Positions 5,957 through 11,965 of a stretch of 11,965 nucleotides of DNA are shown here, in pieces. Origin of the DNA: DATEJJ01 sp039649115 (GTDB taxonomy: Bacteria; Actinomycetota; Actinomycetes; Mycobacteriales; Micromonosporaceae). The stretch is taken from positions 1 to 11,965 of the forward strand of contig JBBWZQ010000116.1 in the NCBI GenBank assembly GCA_039649115.1. The letters run 5' to 3'. Under the pieces are notes generated by a model. That model was not told where the DNA came from, did not search any database, and saw nothing but the letters and a program-made list of their open reading frames with translations. Position 1 is the first letter of the stretch. The number at the start of each line of letters is the position of its first letter. The position numbers and the translations under genes were made by a program.

Positions 5957-7042
5957 TCACCCGTCCTCCACTGGTCCGTTCAAGAGTACGCCGACCGGCG
6001 TCGTGGTCGGGGAGGGCGGCGGGGAGAGGGAGCGCAGCCGCAGGACCGAGGCGGCCGCGACCCCCAGGCCACCGGACACCGCGAGCAGCACCAGCACCCG
6101 GGCCAGCCCGGCCGGCCAGGGCTGCGGCACGACCCCGTGCGCGAACACCGCCGCGTTCGCGATCCCCGAGAACAGCGCCAGGCAGGTGCCGGCGATCGCG
6201 AGCGCGAGGTCGGCGGCCGGGCGGTGCAGCGCGGCGTACGTGCCGGCGGCGACCGCGGCCAGGGCGCACACCACGGGCCACGTCTGCTGGGCGAGTACCG
6301 CCCGTGCCACGCCGGCCGCCGTCAGGGCACCGCTGTCGAGGGCGGTGCCGAGCGCGTACCCGGCGGCGGCCAGCCCGCAACCGATCGCGACCAGCGCCGG
6401 CCAGCGGGCGGCGGCCGGGGACCTGAGCAGGCCGAGTCCGGCGAGCGCGGTGCCGAGCAGGAGGCAGCCGGCCCACCAGATGGCCGGCGATGGCGGGGGT
6501 ACCCAGTCCAGCGTGCCGGTGACCGTGAACGTCCGGACCCCGTCGCGCAGCGGTACGGACCAGTCGCGGATGTGGTGCGCGGTGCCCGGATCGGCCAGCA
6601 CGTTCGACGGCGGGCGGGCGGCGATCCAGTGGGTGCGCTGGTCGTGCCAGAGCACCGCGGGCGTGCCGGACAGCCGCTGCCACGCCGGTGCCACAGCGGG
6701 ACCGGCGCCCGGCGGCGGTGCCACCCCACCGGTGAGCGTCTCGTTGATGTACGCCGTGGGGGAGTTCGCGTTCTGGTCCACCCCGTCCGGCCTGACCTGC
6801 AGGTACGGCTCGCCGGCGTAGCCGAGCACCTCGATCGTGCGGCGGGTGTGGTTGACCAGTTCCAGGCGGGCACCGGCCTCCACCACCCGGACGGTCAGCC
6901 CCGGCAGCGGCGGTGTGATCCCGGTGACCGCGGTCCGGTAGTCGCTGGCGGTGGGCGCGTCGGCGGTGTGCGCCTGGGCCGGCGTGCCGATGGCGAGCGC
7001 CACCAGCACACCGGCGAGGACGGCAGCGCAGCGGGCGATCAC
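5957..7042 (-). CDS. signal-peptide membrane protein with extracytoplasmic N-domain and five helices
   Basis: This is a 361-residue envelope protein that I recognise only as a widespread actinobacterial type without a known function. Residues 1-24 are a signal peptide ending in AQA, so the mature protein could begin with His25. About 25-185 form an extracytoplasmic domain containing GYAGEPYLQVRPDGVDQN (74-91) and WHDQRTHW (132-139), which are its best-conserved looking blocks. Five hydrophobic helices follow at about 187-206, 214-235, 254-272, 277-302 and 312-336, ending in a short cytoplasmic-looking proline-rich tail. The start is GTG 7042, overlapping the TGA of the DsbA-like gene as GTGA. 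Its place after mauE and the DsbA-like gene, and its presumed co-regulation with copCD and ycnI, suggest a role in copper or thiol handling in the envelope. That role is inferred from context only. Confidence 0.85.
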   Translation of the reverse strand: MIARCAAVLAGVLVALAIGTPAQAHTADAPTASDYRTAVTGITPPLPGLTVRVVEAGARLELVNHTRRTIEVLGYAGEPYLQVRPDGVDQNANSPTAYINETLTGGVAPPPGAGPAVAPAWQRLSGTPAVLWHDQRTHWIAARPPSNVLADPGTAHHIRDWSVPLRDGVRTFTVTGTLDWVPPPSPAIWWAGCLLLGTALAGLGLLRSPAAARWPALVAIGCGLAAAGYALGTALDSGALTAAGVARAVLAQQTWPVVCALAAVAAGTYAALHRPAADLALAIAGTCLALFSGIANAAVFAHGVVPQPWPAGLARVLVLLAVSGGLGVAAASVLRLRSLSPPPSPTTTPVGVLLNGPVEDG

Positions 7043-7752
7043 GAGGCGGCGGTCACCGCGGTCTTGATCGCGTCGGGGGACGCCGTGACCTGCTTGCCGG
7101 CCACGAGCACCGTCGGCGTGCCGTTGACGTTGTGCGCCGCGGCGGCGTCGGTGTTGTGCGCCATCCAGGATGCGTACCTGCCGGCCCGTACGCACTGGGC
7201 GAAGGACGGGTTGATCAGGCCGACCCCGGCGCCGATCTGCACCAGCTGGTCGTCGGTCAGGCCGGCACCGCCCTCGGCCGGCTGCTGCGCGTACAGCGCC
7301 TTGGTGTACTCCAGGAACTTGCCGCCGTCCGCGGCGCACCCGGCCGCCGAGCCGGCCCGGGTCGAGTACCCGCTCGGGTTCGTGTTCTGGTCGAGGATCG
7401 CGATCGGCCGGTACACCAATCTGATCTTTCCGTCCTTGACCAGCTGGTCCAGGGCGGACGACGCGGAGTCCTCGAAGTTCTTGCAGTTGGGGCAGAGATA
7501 GTCGACGTACAGGTCGACCGGCACCTTGCCGGCGGAGACCACGATGCCGGTGGTGTCGGCGGTCGCGTGCGCCGGGGTGGCATAGCTCGGCGGCTTCTGC
7601 GCCTGGTACACGGTGAACCCGATCAGCCCGGCCGCCACGACACCCACCACGGCCACGATCGAGATGATCATGTTCCGCCGGTGCCGCTGCTCCTTGGCGA
7701 GCTGCTCCCGGATGAACCGGTTGGCCTGCTTCTGCCTGCTTCGAGAACGCAC
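7039..7752 (-). CDS. membrane-anchored DsbA-like thioredoxin-fold protein
   Basis: This 237-residue thiol-disulfide protein is anchored with its catalytic domain outside the membrane. Residues 1-27 are strongly basic, 28-50 form one transmembrane helix (NMIISIVAVVGVVAAGLIGF), and the rest is a thioredoxin-4/DsbA-like domain. The active-site motif is CPNC (87-90) after VDLYVDYL, and the cis-proline is Pro213 in GTPTVLV. Two further cysteines, Cys139 and Cys187, could form a structural disulfide. The start is GTG 7752, chosen because AGGAG lies seven bases upstream and the mauE stop is one base away. Longer in-frame readings run into mauE. It probably receives or passes electrons through the MauE/DoxX protein encoded just before it and oxidises or isomerises cysteines of exported proteins. 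Confidence 0.92.
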   Translation of the reverse strand: MRSRSRQKQANRFIREQLAKEQRHRRNMIISIVAVVGVVAAGLIGFTVYQAQKPPSYATPAHATADTTGIVVSAGKVPVDLYVDYLCPNCKNFEDSASSALDQLVKDGKIRLVYRPIAILDQNTNPSGYSTRAGSAAGCAADGGKFLEYTKALYAQQPAEGGAGLTDDQLVQIGAGVGLINPSFAQCVRAGRYASWMAHNTDAAAAHNVNGTPTVLVAGKQVTASPDAIKTAVTAAS

Positions 7753-7753
7753 G

Positions 7754-8284
7754 TCACATCTCCTTCGACCGGTTGCGGGATGCCTGCGGCGGCTCGCCGA
7801 GGAGAACGGCGTCCAGGCCGAGCCGGGTGCGCGGGCGCCACGCGAGGAACACGGCGACGAGCAGCAGGGCCACGTCGCGCAGGAGGTCGCCGAGGTAGCT
7901 GGGGTGCACCCCGGCCGGCAGCGCGCCGCCGGTGCCGAAGCAGCCGCAGTCGATGGACAGGCCGCGGGCCCATACCGACGCGATGCCGCCGATGTAGCCG
8001 AGCAGCAGCGCCGCGCCGAGCGCGGCGACCGCCCGCGTGGCCAGGCCGGCCAGCAGGAACAGGGCCAGCGTGAGCTCCATGAAGGGCAGCGCGGCGCCGA
8101 CGATCTTGGCCATTTCAAAGGGCATCAGCTGGTACGCGTTCACCGCGCGCCCCGATCCGGCCAGGTCCGTCACCTTCGACGCGCCGGCGGCGAAGAACAC
8201 ACCGGCGAGTACCAGCCGGGCCAGCGTGCCCAGCCACGGTGCCAGCACCACGAACCGGAGGCGGGCCTCCTGCGCCATCGTCAC
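7754..8284 (-). CDS. MauE/DoxX family redox-associated membrane protein
   Basis: This is a 176-residue inner-membrane protein with four predicted helices (about 15-36, 60-80, 84-106 and 131-149). The motif DCGCFG (112-117) between helices three and four is the cysteine pair characteristic of MauE-type proteins. Family members work with thioredoxin-like partners in methylamine dehydrogenase maturation and related redox relays. Here the partner is presumably the DsbA-like protein encoded one base downstream. I choose GTG 8284 rather than ATG 8278: it lies exactly six bases after a -10-like element, in the same geometry as the start of the anti-sigma gene, and there is no good ribosome binding site, which suggests a leaderless message. 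It is the first gene of the minus-strand train and lies 84 bp downstream of the sigma factor gene. Confidence 0.92.
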   Translation of the reverse strand: MTMAQEARLRFVVLAPWLGTLARLVLAGVFFAAGASKVTDLAGSGRAVNAYQLMPFEMAKIVGAALPFMELTLALFLLAGLATRAVAALGAALLLGYIGGIASVWARGLSIDCGCFGTGGALPAGVHPSYLGDLLRDVALLLVAVFLAWRPRTRLGLDAVLLGEPPQASRNRSKEM

Positions 8285-8290
8285 ACTCGT

Positions 8291-8319
8291 ATAGTCGCGG
8301 TTACCGGGCCGCGAGTTCC
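8291..8319 (-). promoter_or_regulatory. ECF-type promoter of the mauE operon
   Basis: On the minus strand GGAACT (8319-8314), 17 bases, then GACTAT (8296-8291), then six bases to GTG 8284. GGAAC is the classic ECF sigma -35 core. The same two elements, spacing and distance to the start codon recur upstream of the anti-sigma gene at 8922-8950. An 8-bp palindrome, CCAATTGG (8322-8329), lies directly upstream of the -35. Confidence 0.65.
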
Positions 8320-8368
8320 GTCCAATTGGTCACTTTCACCCCGGGAGCCGCCGGCACTGACCGGGCGC

Positions 8369-8893
8369 TCAGCTCGCCCGCGCCGCGTCCAGAGCGTCCA
8401 CGAGCTGCATCCGGGCGCGGGCCACCCGGGACCGGATGGTGCCGACCGGCACCCCCTCGACCGCCGCCGCCTCCTCGTACGACAGCCCCAGCACCTGGGT
8501 GAGCACGAACGCGCCGCGCCGGTCCTGGGGCAGCCGGGACAGCAGGTCCTGCGCGCCGACCAGGCCCGCGTGGTCCGGCGTGGCGGCGGCCTGCGGGCCG
8601 GACGCGAGCGTGGCGGCCAGCCGGCGCCGGCGCTGTGCCGCCCGGATGTGGTCGGCACAGGCGCGCCGGGCGATGCCGAGCAGCCAGGTACGCGGCGAGC
8701 AGCGGCCCTCGAAGTCGTCGAGTGCCCGGAACGCCCGCAGGTAGGTCTCCTGGGTCAGATCGTCCGCCGCGCCGGGATCGACCAGGCCGGCGACGAACCG
8801 CCACACCTCGGGCTGGGTCGCGCGGACGAACGCGGCCGGGTCGCGCAGCAGGTGCTCGCCCTCGGGCGAGCTGGCACGCTGGGCGCGGGTCAC
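8369..8893 (-). CDS. ECF sigma factor, SigC-like
   Basis: This 174-residue ECF sigma factor has region 2 at about 20-90 (VWRFVAGLVD, DDLTQETYLRAF at 44-55, RTWLLGIARRACADHIR) and region 4 at about 113-165 (LLSRLPQDRRGAFVLTQVLGLSYEEAAAVEGVPVG in part, then TIRSRVARAR). These blocks closely resemble mycobacterial SigC as I remember it. Mycobacterial SigC has been linked to copper acquisition, which fits the copper genes alongside. There is no C-terminal extension. The start is GTG 8893 with no ribosome binding site. TATCCT ends seven bases upstream, so a leaderless message is likely. It is transcribed divergently from its presumed anti-sigma gene across 63 bp and in the same direction as mauE. 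I infer that it drives the paired promoters at 8291-8319 and 8922-8950. Confidence 0.93.
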   Translation of the reverse strand: MTRAQRASSPEGEHLLRDPAAFVRATQPEVWRFVAGLVDPGAADDLTQETYLRAFRALDDFEGRCSPRTWLLGIARRACADHIRAAQRRRRLAATLASGPQAAATPDHAGLVGAQDLLSRLPQDRRGAFVLTQVLGLSYEEAAAVEGVPVGTIRSRVARARMQLVDALDAARAS

Positions 8894-8900
8894 GGCGCCC

Positions 8901-8906
8901 AGGATA
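8901..8906 (-). promoter_or_regulatory. candidate -10 element of the sigma factor gene
   Basis: TATCCT on the minus strand (TANNNT pattern) ends seven bases before GTG 8893, placing transcription start at or next to the start codon. No clear -35 is visible, and the element is unlike the GGAACT/GACTA pair. The sigma gene is therefore probably read by a housekeeping sigma factor rather than by itself. Confidence 0.35.
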
Positions 8907-8921
8907 CGCGAAATGTCGGTG

Positions 8922-8950
8922 GGAACTTCTCCTCGGTGCGGAGCGACTAA
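8922..8950 (+). promoter_or_regulatory. ECF-type promoter of the anti-sigma/copCD/ycnI operon
   Basis: GGAACT (8922-8927), 17 bases, then GACTAA (8945-8950), then six bases to GTG 8957. The arrangement matches the mauE promoter at 8291-8319 in hexamers, spacer and distance to the start codon. Transcription would begin at or beside the start codon, giving a leaderless mRNA. It lies in the 63-bp gap between the divergent sigma and anti-sigma genes. Confidence 0.68.
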
Positions 8951-8956
8951 GTAGCC

Positions 8957-9640
8957 GTGATGTGCGAGGAAGTACGGTTTGCTCTATCGGCTCGTATCGA
9001 TGGCGAGGAGCCCGGCCAGCCGCCCGAGGCGATCGAGGCGCACCTGGCCGGCTGCCCGTCCTGCGTGACCTGGCAACAGGACGCCCAGCGCGTGACCCGG
9101 GCGGTACGGGTGCAGCCGGCGCGGGTACCCGATCTGACTGATTCGATCATGGCGACGGTGGCCGCGCGGGCAGACGGGCAGCGCCCACCCGTGGCCGCGG
9201 AAGTTCCTGACCGGGAGGCGCGGGCTACCGCGCGGACCCGCGAACTCTCCGCGGAAGCGCGGCGGCAGGTGCTGCGGGTGGCGGTGGCCGCGGCGGCGGT
9301 GGTCCAACTGGCACTGGCGCTGCCCGTCCTGCTGGATCCGACGGGGGCTCCGGCCGGCATCCACGCCGGCCGGGAGATGGCCTCCTTCGACATGGCCGTG
9401 GCGGTGGGCTTCCTCCTCGCCGCGTACCGGCCGGCCCGCGCCCGGGCCTACGTGCCGGTCGCCCTGGTGCTGGCGCTCTGCCTCGCGGTGACCTCCGGGA
9501 TCGACCTCGCCCGCGGCGCAACGGTCTTCAGCCACGAGATCGGGCACCTGGTCGCGGTGGTCCAGGCGGCCCTGCTCTACGGCCTGGGCCGGGCCAACCA
9601 CGCCGCCGGCCAGCACCGGGTGCGCGAGGTGCCGACATGA
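8957..9640 (+). CDS. zinc-finger transmembrane anti-sigma factor
   Basis: This 227-residue protein is presumed to hold the adjacent sigma factor inactive at the membrane. The cytosolic N-terminus (1-45) is a zinc-binding anti-sigma domain with Cys3, His29, Cys33 and Cys36 in the order C-x25-H-x3-C-x2-C. After a linker (46-103) come four hydrophobic helices at about 105-126, 143-158, 165-182 and 190-210. The membrane part carries several histidines at or near helices: His136 in GIHAGREM, and His193 and His197 in FSHEIGHL. These could sense a metal, but that is inference. The start is GTG 8957, with the next codon ATG 8960 also possible; the GTG is favoured by the six-base spacing shared with the mauE promoter. 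Its TGA overlaps the copCD ATG as ATGA (9637-9640). Anti-sigma genes usually follow their sigma gene on the same strand; here they diverge. Confidence 0.9.
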   Translation: MMCEEVRFALSARIDGEEPGQPPEAIEAHLAGCPSCVTWQQDAQRVTRAVRVQPARVPDLTDSIMATVAARADGQRPPVAAEVPDREARATARTRELSAEARRQVLRVAVAAAAVVQLALALPVLLDPTGAPAGIHAGREMASFDMAVAVGFLLAAYRPARARAYVPVALVLALCLAVTSGIDLARGATVFSHEIGHLVAVVQAALLYGLGRANHAAGQHRVREVPT

Positions 9641-11268
9641 ACCGGGTGGCGAGGCTGCTGCTGGTGGCCCTGGTCGGCGGGCTCGGCATGCTCGCGTGCG
9701 GCGCCGCCCCGGCCAGCGCGCACGCCGGGCTGGTGCGCACCTCGCCGGTCCAGGGTTCGGTCGTGCAGTCCGCGCCCACCGAGGTGGACGTCACCTTCTC
9801 CGAGCACGTGACGCCGGTGACCGGAAAGGTCAAGGTGATCTCGCCGCAGAGCACGGACATCGCGAATGGGCAGGTCACCGTCGCCGGCCGGGTGCTGCAC
9901 ATCCCCGTGCGCAGCGACGTGCCGCGCGGCACGTACCTGGTCAGCTACCGGGTCATCTCGGCGGACAGCCACCCGGTCGGCGCCGGCTTCTCCTACTCGG
10001 TCGGGGCGCCGTCCAGCACCGGCAGTGCCCTCACCGACGCGGGCCGCACCGACCGTGCGGTGGCGATCGCCGTATCGGCCGCGCAGTACGTCGGCTATGC
10101 CGGGCTGGTCCTGATCGCCGGCCCGGCGCTGATGCTCTTCGCGCTCTGGCCGCAGCGGCTGTCCCGCACCGGGCCCACCCGGCTCGCCTACCTGGGCATC
10201 GGGCTGGCCTGGCTGGCCACCGTGCTGGAACTGCACCTCCAGGTGCCCTACTCGAACGGCGGGGGGTTGTTCAGCACGTCCGCGCACGACCTCGCCGACG
10301 TGCTGGGCAGCCGGTACGGCGTGCTGCACCTGGTGCGGCTCGGCATCCTGTTGCTCGCCGCGTTCCTGCTCGGGCCGCATCTCGCCGGGCACGGGGGCAA
10401 GGTCCGGCGCACGCTGCTGGTCATCCTGGGCATCGTCGGGGTGGCCACCTGGGGCATCTCCGGGCACCCCGGCGCGTCCAGCGCGCCGGCGCTGACCGTG
10501 ATCTCCGATGTCGCCCACCTCACCAGCGCCGCGATCTGGCTGGGCGGCCTGGTGGTCCTGCTCGGCTTCCTGCTGCGCAAGGCGAACACCAGGGAGCTGG
10601 GCGCCATCCTGCCGATCTGGTCCAACTGGGCCACGATGGCGGTCGCCGTGCTGGTCCTGGCCGGCACCGCGCAGGCCCTCGTGGAGATCGGCGACGTGAA
10701 CTCGCTGCTGCACACCACGTACGGGCAACTGGTCCTGCTCAAGGTGGGCCTGCTGATCCTGGTGCTCGCGGTGGCGGCGTTGTCCCGCCGGCTGGCCGCG
10801 CGCAAGCCGGGCCAGCAGACCGCGCGGCGGCTGCGCCAGACGGTACTCGCCGAGATGGTCGGGATCGTGGTGATCCTCGGGCTCGCCTCGGCGCTGGTAC
10901 AGACCGCCCCGGGGCGTACCGTCACCACGGCCGCCCAGCAGGCCGCCGGGCCGTACTCGGTCACGCTCACCACCAAGCTGTACCAGGTGCAGATCGACAT
11001 CGATCCGGCGAAGACCGGCGACAACGAGCTGCACCTGTTCGCGTACACGCCGCAGGGTGCCCCGCTGAAGGTCGTGGAGTGGCGAGGCTCCGCGGCGCTG
11101 CCCGCGCAGAACGTCGAGCCGATCAGCATCTCGCTGCTGCCGCTGACCGACTCGCACGCGACCGGGCAGATCGCGCTGCCCACGGCCGGCAGCTGGCAGT
11201 TCAGTTTCACGCTCCGTACCTCCGACATCGACGAGGCGACGGTCAGCACCACCGTGAAGATCACTTGA
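9637..11268 (+). CDS. CopC-CopD fusion copper transport protein
   Basis: This is a 543-residue membrane protein that joins an external CopC copper-binding domain to a CopD permease and is thought to take up copper. The signal peptide ends at ASA28, so mature CopC would begin with His29. The second half of the Cu(II) site is Asp110-x-His112 in ADSHPVG, matching the His-brace arrangement known in CopC. Helices from about 143 to 422 form CopD, with conserved-looking His277 (SGHPGA) and His294 (DVAHLTSAAIWLGG). Residues about 437-543 form an extra soluble domain after the last helix, beta-rich and ending in TVSTTVKIT, probably external and resembling YtkA/FixH-like domains. The start is ATG 9637, coupled to the anti-sigma stop; ycnI follows after 17 bp. 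Confidence 0.93.
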   Translation: MNRVARLLLVALVGGLGMLACGAAPASAHAGLVRTSPVQGSVVQSAPTEVDVTFSEHVTPVTGKVKVISPQSTDIANGQVTVAGRVLHIPVRSDVPRGTYLVSYRVISADSHPVGAGFSYSVGAPSSTGSALTDAGRTDRAVAIAVSAAQYVGYAGLVLIAGPALMLFALWPQRLSRTGPTRLAYLGIGLAWLATVLELHLQVPYSNGGGLFSTSAHDLADVLGSRYGVLHLVRLGILLLAAFLLGPHLAGHGGKVRRTLLVILGIVGVATWGISGHPGASSAPALTVISDVAHLTSAAIWLGGLVVLLGFLLRKANTRELGAILPIWSNWATMAVAVLVLAGTAQALVEIGDVNSLLHTTYGQLVLLKVGLLILVLAVAALSRRLAARKPGQQTARRLRQTVLAEMVGIVVILGLASALVQTAPGRTVTTAAQQAAGPYSVTLTTKLYQVQIDIDPAKTGDNELHLFAYTPQGAPLKVVEWRGSAALPAQNVEPISISLLPLTDSHATGQIALPTAGSWQFSFTLRTSDIDEATVSTTVKIT

Positions 11269-11285
11269 TGGGAAGGGGAAGATCT

Positions 11286-11965
11286 GTGAATCGTCCGCTC
11301 CGCACCGGTTCCACGGCGGCGCTGCTGGCCGGTGCGGCCTGCGCGGTCGCCGTGCTGGGCTTCGCCGGGTCCGCCGCGGCACACGTCGTGGTGACGCCGG
11401 ACCAGGCCACCGCGGGTGGTTTCGCCCGGCTGTCCTTCCAGGTACCGACGGAGAGCGACACCCTGTCGACGACCAAGGTCCAGGTGTTCCTCGACGCCAC
11501 CCACCCGATCGCGAGCGTGCTGACCACGCCGGTCGCGGGCTGGACGGTGACCACCGCCACGACGAAGCTGGCCACGCCGATCAAGACCGACGACGGCGGC
11601 ACGGTGGCCGAGGCGGTCAGCCAGATCACCTGGACCGCGAGCTCGCCGGCGAGCGCGATCAAGCCCGGCCAGTTCCTGGAGTTCCCGGTGTCCCTGGGCA
11701 CGCTGCCGGACAATGTGGACAAGCTGGAGTTCAAGACGCTGCAGACCTACTCCGACGGCTCGGTGGTGCGCTGGATCGACGAGACACCGGCGGGCGGGCC
11801 GGAGCCGGAGCACCCGGCGCCGGTACTCGAAATAACCAGGGCCGCCGCGGACGGCGGGGCCATTGCGTCGGCGCCCGCCGGTGCGGCGCCGGCCGCCGCC
11901 GCGAAGAGCGACGGCGGCGCGGTCGCTCTCGGCGCGCTCGGCGCGGCGCTCGGCCTGGTCGGCGC
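11286..11965 (+). CDS. ycnI: YcnI family copper-binding protein (DUF1775), 3' end outside the window
   Basis: About 226 residues are visible and the frame remains open at the window edge. The signal peptide ends in AAA32, giving a mature N-terminus HVVVTPDQATAGG. The DUF1775 beta domain covers about 33-185, including the block VVRWIDE with Trp163. In Bacillus YcnI, Cu(II) is held by the N-terminal histidine with a nearby tryptophan, and His33 and Trp163 are the likely counterparts. An Ala/Gly-rich linker (186-210) leads to the start of a C-terminal hydrophobic anchor (from about 211) that is cut off by the window. The start is GTG 11286, preceded by the purine-rich GGAAGGGGAAG (11271-11281). 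It lies 17 bp after copCD in the same operon and probably delivers copper to, or works beside, CopC. Confidence 0.92.
   Translation, partial: MNRPLRTGSTAALLAGAACAVAVLGFAGSAAAHVVVTPDQATAGGFARLSFQVPTESDTLSTTKVQVFLDATHPIASVLTTPVAGWTVTTATTKLATPIKTDDGGTVAEAVSQITWTASSPASAIKPGQFLEFPVSLGTLPDNVDKLEFKTLQTYSDGSVVRWIDETPAGGPEPEHPAPVLEITRAAADGGAIASAPAGAAPAAAAKSDGGAVALGALGAALGLVG

Noticed and set aside
5693..7501. A 602-codon open frame on the plus strand across vapB, the membrane protein and the dsbA-like gene
   Set aside because: It spans three well-supported minus-strand genes, has low-complexity Arg/Gly-rich content and no domain. Long antisense frames are expected at this GC content.
7753..8118. An upstream extension of the DsbA-like protein to 8118
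   Set aside because: The added part is mauE in another frame. GTG 7752 has AGGAG seven bases upstream and is followed by a normal basic segment and membrane anchor.
9553..9567. HEIGH in the anti-sigma factor read as a zinc metalloprotease site
   Set aside because: No third ligand or protease domain is visible and the motif lies in a predicted membrane helix. It is kept only as a possible metal-sensing feature.
9577..11382. A 601-codon open frame on the minus strand opposite copCD
   Set aside because: It is a GC-rich shadow of copCD. Its translation is rich in Arg, Gly and Gln with no recognisable domain, whereas the plus strand encodes a clear signal peptide, CopC and CopD.
1..11965. CRISPR array, insertion sequence or prophage attachment site
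   Set aside because: No regularly spaced repeats, transposase, integrase or terminal inverted repeats were seen. No duplicated tRNA 3' end was noticed near the tRNA.

Overview
The window is very GC-rich, uses many GTG starts and 4-nt stop/start overlaps, and carries actinobacterial families throughout (a SigC-like ECF sigma factor, MauE/DoxX, a CopC-CopD fusion, YcnI, and the ATP-grasp/alpha-E/transglutaminase trio). This points to a filamentous actinomycete. Micromonosporaceae is my best guess from overall feel; nothing in the window proves it.

Left part (1-1315): the remains of a MOSC-domain gene with an internal deletion and frame change (1-540), a small two-helix membrane protein on the minus strand with a 16-bp perfect palindrome over its likely start (954-969), and a minus-strand tRNA with anticodon UAG (1243-1315). 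The tRNA has leucine-type features but a short, class I variable loop.

Middle-left (1366-4726, minus strand): a tight three-gene operon of circularly permuted ATP-grasp ligase, alpha-E protein and transglutaminase-like cysteine peptidase. The trio is widespread and predicted to make or process a peptide or amide metabolite, but the product is unknown. Its upstream region carries a 10-bp direct repeat bracketing a -10-like hexamer.

Middle-right (4802-8284, minus strand): an almost gapless gene train of MauE/DoxX membrane protein, membrane-anchored DsbA-like thioredoxin, an unrecognised signal-peptide membrane protein, a VapB/VapC toxin-antitoxin pair, and a Bcp peroxiredoxin. A toxin-antitoxin module therefore sits inside what otherwise reads as an envelope thiol/redox operon.

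Right part (8369-11965): a SigC-like ECF sigma factor (minus) diverges from a zinc-finger membrane anti-sigma factor (plus), which overlaps a CopC-CopD fusion followed by YcnI, both copper-binding families. The main discovery is two matching promoters, one before mauE and one before the anti-sigma gene. Each reads GGAACT-N17-GACTA-(A/T)-N6-GTG, with the same spacing down to the start codon. I infer that the sigma factor drives both arms, joining the redox operon and the copper operon into one regulon. CopC, YcnI and the unrecognised membrane protein all have a predicted signal-peptidase site of the form A-x-A|His, so all three could expose an N-terminal histidine, the usual copper ligand in CopC and YcnI.
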